Shown here: positions 46,866-55,949 of the stretch, piece by piece
How the letters are laid out: each line of letters begins with the position of its first letter
How positions within the stretch are numbered: position 1 is the stretch's first letter
Assembly (NCBI GenBank): GCA_947501105.1
Contig: CANMUP010000003.1
Coordinates: forward strand, 558,001-622,000
Origin: an uncultured Flaviramulus sp.
Lineage (GTDB): Bacteria > Bacteroidota > Bacteroidia > Flavobacteriales > Flavobacteriaceae
Direction: 5' to 3'
Length of the DNA stretch: 64,000 nucleotides
Translations under genes and position numbers: made by a program
Notes under the pieces: model-generated
What the model was told of the DNA's origin: nothing
Seen by the model: the letters and a program-made list of their open reading frames with translations, nothing else
Database searches by the model: none

Positions 46866-47992
46866 AAGTTTGGGGTTTTTGTAATTATACTTAGAATTCG
46901 TTCTAAATCATCTTGAGATAAATTAGACCCACTTGGTAAACAAAGTCCGTTATTAAATAATTTTTCAGATGTTCCGTCAGTATAAGACAGACAATCTTTA
47001 AAAATAGGTTGCATATGCATTGGCTTCCATAAAGGTCTAGACTCAATATCATCTTGTTGCAACTCTAATCTAATATTTTCACGTAATTCGTAAGAACTTG
47101 TTTTTATACAAGTAATCCATCTATTAGAAAAGAACCCTTCTGGCTCATCTAAAAATTCTATAGTATTGAATTTTGACAAATTAGTTTTATAATAATTATA
47201 ATTGTTTCTTCTTGCTTCAACTCTATCATCAATCACTTCCATTTGTCCTCTACCTATTCCTGCTAAAACATTACTCATTCTGTAATTAAATCCTATAGAA
47301 GAGTGCTGATAATGTGGTGCATTATCTCTAGCTTGTGTTGATAAAAAAACTGCTTTCTTTTTTAATTCTGAGTTTTTGGTTATTAATGCACCTCCACCAG
47401 AAGTTGTTATAATTTTATTTCCGTTAAAAGATAAAATTCCAACATCAGATAGTGTTCCACATGCTTGATTAAAATATGTACTTCCTAAAGCTTCAGCACT
47501 ATCTTCAACTATAGGAATACCATATTTCTCTGCTATGTCATTTATTTCTTTAGCTTTATATGGCATTCCATATAAATGAACTGCTATTATAGCTTTAGGC
47601 TTTTTATATTTTTCTATTCTATCTTTAATTGCGATTTCAAGCAATTCAGGAGACATATTCCAAGTATCAGGTTCACTGTCAATAAATACTGGTGTTGCTC
47701 CTTGATATATTATAGGGTTAGCTGAAGCTGAAAATGTAAAGCTCTGACATAAAACTTCGTCCCCTTTTGAAACTCCTATCAATTGCAATGCTAAATGAAT
47801 AGCAGCCGTACCAGAACTAAGTACAGCAACTTCATTATTACCTCCTAAGTAACTTTTTATGTCATTCTCAAAACCATCTACATTTGGCCCTAAAGGAGCT
47901 ATCCAATTTGTATCAAAAGCTAGATTAACAAATTTTTGCTCTGAGCCACCCATGTGAGGTGATGATAAATATATTTTAGTTTTGGTTAACAT
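46862..47992 (-). CDS. DegT/DnrJ/EryC1 PLP aminotransferase (PglE-like)
   Basis: This 376-residue sugar aminotransferase has EVAVLSSGTAAIHLALQL near 55-72, the PLP contact VEDSAEALGSTY near 162-173, and the Lys-containing FNGNKIITTSGGGALIT near 189-205. The WbpE/PglE subgroup aminates 4-keto-6-deoxy sugars. It overlaps the CapD-like gene by 4 bases, so the product of the dehydratase is its likely substrate, giving a UDP-4-amino-4,6-dideoxy sugar. It starts the minus-strand arm of the locus behind a consensus promoter. The sugar is inferred from context. Confidence 0.9.
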   Translation of the reverse strand: MLTKTKIYLSSPHMGGSEQKFVNLAFDTNWIAPLGPNVDGFENDIKSYLGGNNEVAVLSSGTAAIHLALQLIGVSKGDEVLCQSFTFSASANPIIYQGATPVFIDSEPDTWNMSPELLEIAIKDRIEKYKKPKAIIAVHLYGMPYKAKEINDIAEKYGIPIVEDSAEALGSTYFNQACGTLSDVGILSFNGNKIITTSGGGALITKNSELKKKAVFLSTQARDNAPHYQHSSIGFNYRMSNVLAGIGRGQMEVIDDRVEARRNNYNYYKTNLSKFNTIEFLDEPEGFFSNRWITCIKTSSYELRENIRLELQQDDIESRPLWKPMHMQPIFKDCLSYTDGTSEKLFNNGLCLPSGSNLSQDDLERILSIITKTPNL

Positions 47993-48070
47993 TTACTTTC
48001 TTCAATATTCGTTTTAAATTTTTTGCATAGAAAATTAGAGCAGTTTTTTAAACTACTTTATTAAAAGCTT

Positions 48071-48102
48071 GAAATGTACTTTTGTGAATCCCTCACATGC
48101 AA
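48071..48102 (-). promoter_or_regulatory. Promoter of the minus-strand polysaccharide arm
   Basis: On the minus strand TTG (plus 48100-48102), a 21-bp spacer and TACATTTC (plus 48071-48078) match the consensus except for the last base. It lies about 80-110 bases before the aminotransferase start. Confidence 0.65.
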
Positions 48103-48590
48103 AAAACAGAATCAGTTTCATAATTTATAGCTCTATAATTGTTACTTAATAAAAATATAACTTTTAAAATTGTATCAACCTGTAAAAGTAGATTAATACT
48201 GAGAGGGTTTTATGGTTATTTAAACTATATTTTTATCAAATCAATAATGCTATTAATCAATTCAATTTTTTATTAACGATGTAAATTTAGTAATTGTTTT
48301 AATTTAAAAACTATGATAAGAGGTTAATTCGCTAAAAGAGTGATAAAAATCGGTTAAATACATCAACGGTTTTCATTGGTAGTAAAACTATGCAGATTAT
48401 CGATTTTAAGGTTTGGCTTTTTATGAAAAAAAAATTGAAAATAAAGCATTTATTACGTTTTTTGAAATTAAATTCTTTGGATAGTTTTATTTTAAAAATA
48501 AACTATAAATTATCATGTTTTTTAATTAAAAGATTTGATTTAATCGATGTTTTTAACAAAAAATTGAATTTCGTCGGTAAAAAGAAGACC
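48103..48590. other. Long AT-rich spacer between the two arms of the polysaccharide locus
   Basis: Nearly 490 bases lie between the two divergent promoters. I see no gene that holds up, no clear hairpin with a T tract and no recognisable regulator site. A 69-codon frame at 48390-48599 is Lys- and Leu-rich, low in complexity and not convincing. The stretch may hold upstream regulatory sites or be a decayed gene. Confidence 0.5.
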
Positions 48591-48621
48591 TTGATATAAA
48601 TAGTTAACTAAGTTACATTTA
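48591..48621 (+). promoter_or_regulatory. Promoter of the plus-strand polysaccharide arm
   Basis: TTG (48591-48593), a 20-bp spacer and TACATTTA (48614-48621) match the consensus except for the last base. The ATG of the first gene is at 48674, giving a leader of about 45 bases. A second near-match, CATATTTG at 48629-48636, lacks a -33 partner. Confidence 0.7.
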
Positions 48622-48673
48622 TTTTTTTCATATTTGCGATGCTATTAATAATTCAAATTCACCCCAAATTTAA

Positions 48674-49672
48674 ATGACTACCCAACAATTAAAAACATTA
48701 AAAGGAAAGAAAGTACTTGTAACTGGAGGAGCTGGTTTTATTGGCTCTAATCTATGTGAAACTTTTTTAAGCAATAGCATAAACGTAGTATGCTTGGATA
48801 ATTTCTCTACAGGAAAAAGAAGTAATATTGAATCTTTTTTAAATGACAGCAATTTTAATTTAATAGAAGGAGATATAAGAAACTTAGAAGATTGCCATAA
48901 AGCCTGCAGTGATGTAGATTATGTATTGCATCAAGCAGCGTTAGGTTCTGTACCAAGATCTATCAACGATCCAATTACCACCAACGATGTAAATGTTTCT
49001 GGTTTCTTAAATATGTTAGTTGCTTCAAGAGATGCAGAAGTTAAGCGATTTGTTTATGCTGCAAGTTCATCAACATATGGTGATCATGAAGCACTACCAA
49101 AAGTAGAAGATATAATAGGGAAACCTTTATCCCCATATGCCATTACCAAATATGTAAATGAATTATATGCTGATATTTTTCATAGCACTTATAATTTAGA
49201 TACTATTGGCTTACGTTATTTTAATGTTTTTGGAAAAAGACAAGACCCGAATGGCGCATATGCTGCAGTAATCCCGAAATTTGTTCAACAATTTATAAGT
49301 CATGAATCTCCAATCATAAATGGAGATGGAAGTTATTCTAGAGATTTTACATATATTGATAATGTTGTTCAAATGAATATTAATGCACTTACTGTTAATA
49401 ACAAAGAAGCATTAAATAATGTCTATAATGTTGCTTACGGTGAAAGAACAACCTTATTAGAATTAGCAGCATTACTAAAAACATATTTATCAGAATTTGA
49501 CAATTCTATAAAAAATATTGAAATAAAACATAGAGAAAATAGAATTGGAGATATCCCTCACTCTTTAGCTTCTATTGATAAAGCAAAACAATTATTAAAT
49601 TACAATCCAAAGTACGATATTAGCGGTGGTTTAAAAGAAGCCATTAAGTGGTACTGGGAAAATTTAAAATAA
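48674..49672 (+). CDS. WbpP/TviC-like UDP-GlcNAc 4-epimerase
   Basis: This 332-residue extended short-chain dehydrogenase is of the WbpP/TviC/Gne type, which interconverts UDP-GlcNAc and UDP-GalNAc (WbpP also acts on the uronic acids). The NAD motif GGAGFIG lies at 18-24. The catalytic Ser-Tyr-Lys is visible as SSST near 131-134 and Tyr155/Lys159 in SPYAITK. ALGSVPRSINDP near 89-100 is a WbpP/TviC-specific signature. It opens the plus-strand arm and lies 21 bases before a WbpO-like dehydrogenase, the same pair as in Vi antigen and Pseudomonas O6 loci. Cytosolic. Confidence 0.9.
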   Translation: MTTQQLKTLKGKKVLVTGGAGFIGSNLCETFLSNSINVVCLDNFSTGKRSNIESFLNDSNFNLIEGDIRNLEDCHKACSDVDYVLHQAALGSVPRSINDPITTNDVNVSGFLNMLVASRDAEVKRFVYAASSSTYGDHEALPKVEDIIGKPLSPYAITKYVNELYADIFHSTYNLDTIGLRYFNVFGKRQDPNGAYAAVIPKFVQQFISHESPIINGDGSYSRDFTYIDNVVQMNINALTVNNKEALNNVYNVAYGERTTLLELAALLKTYLSEFDNSIKNIEIKHRENRIGDIPHSLASIDKAKQLLNYNPKYDISGGLKEAIKWYWENLK

Positions 49673-49693
49673 GTTTATTATCAAAATAAAAAG

Positions 49694-50974
49694 ATGAAGG
49701 ATATTAAAATTGCTATTATCGGATTAGGCTACGTAGGTCTTCCGCTAGCAAGACTTTTTGCAACCAAATATACTGTTATTGGTTTTGACATTAACCAAAA
49801 AAGAATTGATGAACTATCACAAGGCAATGATTCTACTTTAGAAGTAGATTCAGATACTTTAAATTCTGTTTTAAAAGATAATCCAAGTGACGATATAGGA
49901 TTATTTTGCTCTTCAAATCTTGAAGATATCAAAGACTGTAATTATTATGTTATTACCGTCCCTACTCCTATTGATAAAAATAATAGACCAGATTTAACAC
50001 CGCTTTATAAATCTAGTGAAACTGTAGCTAAGGTTTTAAAAAAAGGAGATATAGTTATATATGAATCTACTGTATATCCAGGAGTTACTGAAGATGAATG
50101 TGTACCAGTATTAGAAAGGATAAGTGGATTAAAATTTAATGAAGATTTTTATGCAGGCTATTCCCCTGAAAGAATTAATCCCGGAGACAAACTACATACT
50201 GTAGATAAAATTTTAAAAGTCACAGCAGGATCTACTCCAGAAATAGGAAAAAAGGTAGATGCTTTATATGCAAGTATTATAACAGCGGGCACTCATTTAG
50301 CACCAACTATTAAGGTAGCAGAGGCAGCAAAAGTTATTGAAAACTCTCAGCGCGATATAAATATTGCTTTTGTAAATGAGTTAGCAAAAATATTCAATCT
50401 TATGGATATTGACACACATGATGTATTGGAAGCTGCTGGAACGAAATGGAATTTTCTGCCATTTAAACCAGGTCTTGTTGGTGGACATTGTATTGGTGTA
50501 GACCCTTACTATTTAGCTCAAAAAGCACAAGAAGTAGGTTATCACCCTGAAATAATATTAGCCGGCCGGCGTGTAAATGACAGCATGGGGCAATATGTAG
50601 CATCTGAAGTTATCAAATTAATGGTACAAAACGATATACGTATTAAAGATGCAAATATATTAGCTTTAGGAATTACTTTTAAAGAGAATTGTCCAGATGT
50701 CAGGAATACCAAAGCTGTAGATGTTATTAATCAGCTTAAAAGTTATGGTACGCAAGTAACTATTTATGATCCATGGGCAAACCCTGAAGAAGTTAAGCAT
50801 GAATACGGTTTAGAAACTGTTCAAAAATTGCCTAACAAAGCTTTTGATGCTGTTGTTTTAACTGTGGCGCATAAGGAGTTTCTACAAGAAAATCTAAAAT
50901 CATTATTAAACCCAAACGGCGTTTTATATGATGTTAAAGGAATTTTAAAGGGACATGTTAGCGGTAGACTGTAA
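49694..50974 (+). CDS. WbpO/TviB-like nucleotide-sugar 6-dehydrogenase
   Basis: This 426-residue enzyme oxidises the C6 hydroxyl of a UDP-HexNAc to a carboxylate with two NAD. It shows GLGYVGLPLA at residues 10-19, the central KVAEAAKVIENSQRDINIAF near 207-226 with the catalytic Lys and Asn, and the thioester Cys266 in GGHCIGVDPYYL. The C-terminal UDP-binding domain has GITFKENCPDVRN. TviB and WbpO are of this type and give UDP-GalNAcA with their epimerase partner. The uronic acid carboxylate is the likely substrate of the PP-loop enzyme two genes on. Confidence 0.92.
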   Translation: MKDIKIAIIGLGYVGLPLARLFATKYTVIGFDINQKRIDELSQGNDSTLEVDSDTLNSVLKDNPSDDIGLFCSSNLEDIKDCNYYVITVPTPIDKNNRPDLTPLYKSSETVAKVLKKGDIVIYESTVYPGVTEDECVPVLERISGLKFNEDFYAGYSPERINPGDKLHTVDKILKVTAGSTPEIGKKVDALYASIITAGTHLAPTIKVAEAAKVIENSQRDINIAFVNELAKIFNLMDIDTHDVLEAAGTKWNFLPFKPGLVGGHCIGVDPYYLAQKAQEVGYHPEIILAGRRVNDSMGQYVASEVIKLMVQNDIRIKDANILALGITFKENCPDVRNTKAVDVINQLKSYGTQVTIYDPWANPEEVKHEYGLETVQKLPNKAFDAVVLTVAHKEFLQENLKSLLNPNGVLYDVKGILKGHVSGRL

Positions 50975-51017
50975 ACCATATCCTATTCATTAAATTTCAC
51001 AACTAATACCAACAATT

Positions 51018-52541
51018 TTGAGTCAACTAAAAAAAGGAGCTTTTTTAAATTATACAACTATCGTTGTTATAAATATTGTTGGGTTAATAATGACTCCTTT
51101 CATACTTAACCATTTAGGGAAAGATGAGTATGGTATTTATTTAACCATAGGAGCTTTAGTTGGTACTATTTCTTTATTGGATTTTGGGCTAAACAATACT
51201 GTAGTTCGCTTTGTGGCTAAATATAAAGCAGAAAAAGACAAAATTGGTCAGGAAAATTTTCTTGCAACAACAATGCTTATATATATAGGGATTTCTTCAC
51301 TCGTTCTTATTACAGGTTTTATTTTTTATGGCTACATAGATACTTATTTCACCAAAATGACTGCAGAAGAAATTCGAATAGCTAAGGTTATTTTTGGAAT
51401 TTTAATTTTTAATGTAGCAATTGGTTTGCCCGGTGGTGCTTTAACAGGTATATGCTATGGGTATGAAAAATTTGTTTTCCCAAAAACATTAGGTCTTATA
51501 AAATACATAATAAGATCCCTTGTTATAGTAGCAGTACTGTTGTATGGAGGTAAAGCCATCGCTCTTGTAATTGTTGATACTATATTTAATATTCTTATTA
51601 TTATTATTACTGGTTACTTTGCATTCAATAAACTAAGTGTTAAAATTAAGCTTCATTCTTTTTCCATTGCATTTATTAAAGAAATTTTCAGTTATTCTGT
51701 ATGGATATTTGTATTTGCATTGGTAGGAATATTTCAATGGAAAGCAGGACATTGGGTGCTAGGAAGAATAAGCCCTCCAGCAGTTTTAAGTGTCTATGGC
51801 ATAGGAATTGTTTTAGGCACTTATTACGGAGCCTTTTCAACGGCTATATCTAGTGTTTTTTTACCTAGAGCAACAAAAATGTCTGTAGACAATGCATCTG
51901 GTGAAGAACTAACTAACATGATGATTAAAATAGGAAGATTATCATTTATAGTCCTGATGTTCATTCTAACCTCATTTATTCTTTTTGGGAAGCAATTTGT
52001 TACTCTATGGGTTGGCGGAGAATTAGGGGAAGAAGGAAGTTATCAGTCATGGATAATTGCTCTTATGATAATGTTTGCTTATACTTTACCTCTTGTACAG
52101 GGCTTTGGCAATTCTATTTTGGAAGCTAAAAACAAATTGAAATTCAAAGCTATTTTATATCTTTCATTTATGATACTAGGAACAGGCTTTGGAGCAGTTC
52201 TAGCTCATAAATATGAGGCCATCGGTATGATGACTGGTTCGGTTATAGCATGGATAATTGTTCAAAACATAATGAACTATTATTATCATAAAAATATTGG
52301 ACTAAATATTCCTAGATTTTTCAAAGAGTTACTTAACAAAACGTTTTTAACGGTTATAGTAGCATTTTCATTAGGGTATTTAATCAATCTATTGCCTCTT
52401 TTTGGTAACGGATGGTTAAATTTTATAGCCAAAGCTATCCCCTACACCATTGTTTTTTGTGTAATAATGTATTATACTGGTTTAATAGAATTTGAGAAAG
52501 AGTTATTTAAAAAAACTTTTTCTAAAATATTAAAACGATAA
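51018..52541 (+). CDS. Wzx-type polysaccharide flippase
   Basis: This 507-residue integral membrane protein has about a dozen or more hydrophobic helices and the MOP/MATE-like N-terminus (FLNYTTIVVINIVGLIMTPFILNHLGKDEYGIYLTI). It moves the undecaprenyl-linked repeat unit across the inner membrane. The start is TTG at 51018, giving a Ser-Gln-Leu beginning. The first internal ATG would delete the first helix, so TTG is preferred. It is the third gene of the plus-strand arm. Confidence 0.9.
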   Translation: MSQLKKGAFLNYTTIVVINIVGLIMTPFILNHLGKDEYGIYLTIGALVGTISLLDFGLNNTVVRFVAKYKAEKDKIGQENFLATTMLIYIGISSLVLITGFIFYGYIDTYFTKMTAEEIRIAKVIFGILIFNVAIGLPGGALTGICYGYEKFVFPKTLGLIKYIIRSLVIVAVLLYGGKAIALVIVDTIFNILIIIITGYFAFNKLSVKIKLHSFSIAFIKEIFSYSVWIFVFALVGIFQWKAGHWVLGRISPPAVLSVYGIGIVLGTYYGAFSTAISSVFLPRATKMSVDNASGEELTNMMIKIGRLSFIVLMFILTSFILFGKQFVTLWVGGELGEEGSYQSWIIALMIMFAYTLPLVQGFGNSILEAKNKLKFKAILYLSFMILGTGFGAVLAHKYEAIGMMTGSVIAWIIVQNIMNYYYHKNIGLNIPRFFKELLNKTFLTVIVAFSLGYLINLLPLFGNGWLNFIAKAIPYTIVFCVIMYYTGLIEFEKELFKKTFSKILKR

Positions 52542-52545
52542 AAAT

Positions 52546-53829
52546 ATGAGCAGTGTATTAAAACTTAATAGTATTACTTTTTCAAATGATGGAAAAAGAG
52601 TTAATTATGACTACGTAGCTAGTAAGTATGTGCAAAAATACTTTAATCAGAAAGAGCCATACTATATAAAATTTGGTTTAGATATTAGTGCCGTACCGAT
52701 TAGTATTTTAGCGATACCTTTTTTGTCAAATATGTTACCAATTGCATGGTTTGGAGGCTTTGATATTGAGTTGTCTGAGGTAGATGAAGATTTTTTTAAT
52801 GCCATGAAACTTGTAAAAGATGAATTTGAAAAACAATTTACTGAGTACGAATTAACAGGAGGTTTGATTGCTGAAAAATTAGTAAAGAATACAATAAAAG
52901 GTAAAAATACAGCGATGCTTTTTAGTGGTGGTGTAGACGCCTATGCAACTTATATCCGTAATCATGATAAAACTCCAGATTTGGTAACTATTTTAGGAGC
53001 TGATATTGAAATTGAAGACAAATTACAATGGAATTCATTTACAAGTTTTATAGAAAATGAAGCGCTTTTAAATAATAATAAAAAACAATACATTGAAACT
53101 AATGTTAGAAATTTTTCTACCTATCAAGTTGAGCTATTACTTAAAGACATTGGATGGTGGGGAAAGGTGCAACATGGACTATCCCTCATAGGATCTCTTG
53201 CTCCTCTTTCATATAAAAATTCATATACAAATATTTTTATAGCATCCTCATATACGAAAGATATTGATATTGCTTGGGGCTCAACCCCAAAAATAGATGA
53301 AAATATATCTTGGGCAGGAGTAAAAGTACATCATGATGGTTATGAGCTTAAAAGGCAAGACAAAGTCGATTTAATTGCTGAATTTTCAAAAGAAACTAAT
53401 ACCAATTTTAAGCTTCGAGTATGCTACTCAGAACTTCGAGATAGTTTCAATTGTAGTCACTGTGAGAAATGTTATAGAACAATTCTTGGTATCATACTAA
53501 ATGGAAAGAATCCTAATGATTATGGGTTTAATATTGATGAAAAAATATATTCAGATATATTTGATGTACTTAATATTGGAGGAGCAAGTAAAGGAATGCA
53601 ATATTTTTGGTGGGAACTTATGGAGAAAGCCAAAACTAGTAAATCTGTCTTTATTTTTGAAAATGAATCAAAAGAGAAAATAGAATTAGATAGAATACGA
53701 AATGGTGAAATTCATCAACTTCTAGAAAGTAAAATAAATAACCCAAATAGATTTTTGAATAAGATAAAATTTATTGCTAGAAATAAATTTTCAATAGTTT
53801 ATAAATTTATTAAAAAAATAAGACATTAA
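52546..53829 (+). CDS. QueC-like PP-loop enzyme of unknown substrate
   Basis: This 427-residue protein has the PP-loop SGGVDAYATY at residues 127-136, the ATP-pyrophosphatase motif also seen in QueC and asparagine synthetase-like enzymes. Four cysteines, Cys293, Cys303, Cys306 and Cys309 (C-x9-C-x2-C-x2-C), match the spacing of the QueC zinc site exactly. The N-terminal 120 residues do not match QueC. QueC adenylates a carboxylate and adds ammonia. Here the neighbours make a nucleotide-sugar uronic acid, so uronic acid amidation is the leading guess. It starts 5 bases after the Wzx gene and ends 6 bases before the pyruvyltransferase gene. Substrate unknown. Confidence 0.8.
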   Translation: MSSVLKLNSITFSNDGKRVNYDYVASKYVQKYFNQKEPYYIKFGLDISAVPISILAIPFLSNMLPIAWFGGFDIELSEVDEDFFNAMKLVKDEFEKQFTEYELTGGLIAEKLVKNTIKGKNTAMLFSGGVDAYATYIRNHDKTPDLVTILGADIEIEDKLQWNSFTSFIENEALLNNNKKQYIETNVRNFSTYQVELLLKDIGWWGKVQHGLSLIGSLAPLSYKNSYTNIFIASSYTKDIDIAWGSTPKIDENISWAGVKVHHDGYELKRQDKVDLIAEFSKETNTNFKLRVCYSELRDSFNCSHCEKCYRTILGIILNGKNPNDYGFNIDEKIYSDIFDVLNIGGASKGMQYFWWELMEKAKTSKSVFIFENESKEKIELDRIRNGEIHQLLESKINNPNRFLNKIKFIARNKFSIVYKFIKKIRH

Positions 53830-53834
53830 ATATT

Positions 53835-54800
53835 ATGAAATACGGATTACTTAAATACGATGAAAATAAACGTTTTTTTAATGTTGGTGACAATATACAA
53901 AGCTTAGCAGCCAAACAATATTTACCCAAAGTTGATATGTTCTTAAATAGAGAACGATTAGCAGACTATAAAGGTGAAAAGATCAAACTTATCATGAATG
54001 GATGGTTTACTCACAATACGCAAAATTGGGTGCCTTCTGAAGATATTTCGCCAGTGTTTGTTTCTTTTCATATGAATAATACAGCAGCTCCCGCGATGCT
54101 AAGTGACAAAGGGATTGCATATTTAAAGAAACACGAGCCTATTGGATGTAGAGACCAATTTACAGCCGATACGCTAAAAGCTAAGGGAATTGATGCATAT
54201 TTCACCGGATGTTTAACCTTAACTTTAGATTCTTATAAAGTTGATGATTCTCAAAGAGATGAAAAAGTTTATATAGTTGACCCTCTTTACAGCTATCCAA
54301 GACCTGAAAAAATATTTTACAATGCAAAAATAACAATACGCAATATATTAAATGGAACTGCTTTTCAGCTTTCCAAAAAAAATAAACATTTAAAGAATTT
54401 TATTAGTGCTGATTTATTAAACTCAGCAGAGTTTATTAATCAAGAGCCGCCGTCAAATACATACACAGATGAAGAAAAATTTGAAATGGCTGAAGCATTG
54501 TTAAAAAAATATGCAAAAGCAAAATTAGTTATTACATCAAGAATTCATTGCGCCCTACCCTGTTTAGCTATTGGCACACCAGTAATATTTATTAATGGTT
54601 TTGATAGTTTTGTGGACTCATGCAGATTTGATGGTATTTTGGAACTATTCAACCGTATAGATGTAAACAGCAAAACAGGAGAGTATACGTCGAACTTTGG
54701 TTTAAAAGGGAAGATAGATAAGAATACTAATGTGAAAAACCTTGAAATGCATCATGATTTAGCTAATGCTTTAAAAGAAAAGGTGAAAGCACTAATTTAA
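53835..54800 (+). CDS. Polysaccharide pyruvyl transferase family protein
   Basis: This 321-residue protein has the CsaB/WcaK-type features NVGDNIQSLAAKQYL near 16-30, EPIGCRDQFTADTLKAKGI near 98-116, and ITSRIHCALPCLAIGTPVIFI near 231-252. The family moves pyruvyl groups from phosphoenolpyruvate to sugar hydroxyls as ketals. It follows the PP-loop gene by 6 bases, suggesting a joint job in glycan modification. Whether it acts before or after flipping is not readable. The family is clear and the acceptor unknown. Confidence 0.9.
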   Translation: MKYGLLKYDENKRFFNVGDNIQSLAAKQYLPKVDMFLNRERLADYKGEKIKLIMNGWFTHNTQNWVPSEDISPVFVSFHMNNTAAPAMLSDKGIAYLKKHEPIGCRDQFTADTLKAKGIDAYFTGCLTLTLDSYKVDDSQRDEKVYIVDPLYSYPRPEKIFYNAKITIRNILNGTAFQLSKKNKHLKNFISADLLNSAEFINQEPPSNTYTDEEKFEMAEALLKKYAKAKLVITSRIHCALPCLAIGTPVIFINGFDSFVDSCRFDGILELFNRIDVNSKTGEYTSNFGLKGKIDKNTNVKNLEMHHDLANALKEKVKALI

Positions 54801-54821
54801 CCAACCTAAAAACACATAGAT

Positions 54822-55781
54822 ATGAAAACATTAATAAAATCTATTACCAAGAAGCTTTTTTATACTGCACCAAAAGCAATGCAGAAAAATCATTTGGAAT
54901 TTAGTGAACAACAAATCAATGATTTGAAGGTTTCGCTTGAAAAAAATTATTTAGATAGAGGTGATACAAAAAGAAAACTTTCAAAAAAGGAATATAATGA
55001 TGCTATAAACGGACAGTTATTTGAACGGTTATCTTATAACAGAAATCGCATTGCTCCCTGGCTAAATAGCATAAAAAACCTTAGCGGAGTTGAAATTTTA
55101 GAAATTGGCTGTGGTACAGGTATTTCAACACTAGCACTTAGTGAACAAGGCGCTCAGGTTACAGGAATTGACGTTGACGAAGGCTCTTTAAATGTTGCTA
55201 AAGATAGAATGAAAATGGCAGGTTTTGATACTGAATTACATTTAATGAATGCTGATGAGATTGAAGAGAACTTTAAAACAAAGAAATTTGATATGATTAT
55301 CTATTACGCCGTATTAGAACATATGACTATTAAAGAAAGGATATCTTCTCTCAAACAAGCCTGGAACATGTTACCAGAAGGTGGTTTTTTATCGGTTATT
55401 GAAACCCCAAATAGATTATGGTATTATGACTCACATACTGCAGCAATGCCATTTTATGATTGGCTACCAGATGAATTAGCTTTTTATTATTCTAAATTTT
55501 CTAAGAGAAATAACTTTAAAGATTTATACAGAGAATTAAATGATGACGACATGATTAAGTTTTTGCGTTGGGGTCGAGGTGCAAGTTATCATGAATTTGA
55601 GGTTTCTATAGCACCTTTAAAAGATTTAAATGTTGTAAGTTCTTTGATGCAATTTGAAAAAACAACCTTACTAAAATCTGGTTTTAAAGGCATGCGTTAC
55701 ATTAAGTTTTTAAAATCCTTAAATAAAAACCTTCACTCTGGTTTCTGTAATCCATATTTGGATATTGTTCTTAAAAAATAG
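54822..55781 (+). CDS. SAM-dependent methyltransferase (class I)
   Basis: This 319-residue protein has the SAM fold with motif I ILEIGCGTG at residues 92-100, then VTGIDVDEGSLNVAKDRM, motif II FDMIIYYAVLEHM and motif III NMLPEGGFLSVIETPNRLW. The N-terminal extension and long C-terminal part are not typical of small-molecule enzymes. In this context, methylation of a sugar hydroxyl or nucleotide sugar is likely. It follows the pyruvyltransferase by 21 bases. The substrate is unknown. Confidence 0.87.
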   Translation: MKTLIKSITKKLFYTAPKAMQKNHLEFSEQQINDLKVSLEKNYLDRGDTKRKLSKKEYNDAINGQLFERLSYNRNRIAPWLNSIKNLSGVEILEIGCGTGISTLALSEQGAQVTGIDVDEGSLNVAKDRMKMAGFDTELHLMNADEIEENFKTKKFDMIIYYAVLEHMTIKERISSLKQAWNMLPEGGFLSVIETPNRLWYYDSHTAAMPFYDWLPDELAFYYSKFSKRNNFKDLYRELNDDDMIKFLRWGRGASYHEFEVSIAPLKDLNVVSSLMQFEKTTLLKSGFKGMRYIKFLKSLNKNLHSGFCNPYLDIVLKK

Positions 55782-55949
55782 TGCTCAAAATAATACAAGA
55801 ATTCTATGTTTTACAAATTATTCATATTTATGAGTTAATAAATCATACTTTTAAATTATTCTTTAATTAAAAGCTAATTCAAGTTATATATGACAATTTA
55901 CTAAGAAACCATTATTGCATTAAAAAAATTATAAAAATAAATCTTTAAT

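Noticed and set aside
48390-48599. A 69-codon frame in the long polysaccharide spacer.
   Set aside because: It is dominated by Lys, Leu, Ile and Phe, matches no family I recognise, and has no promoter or signal peptide. Composition alone can explain it.
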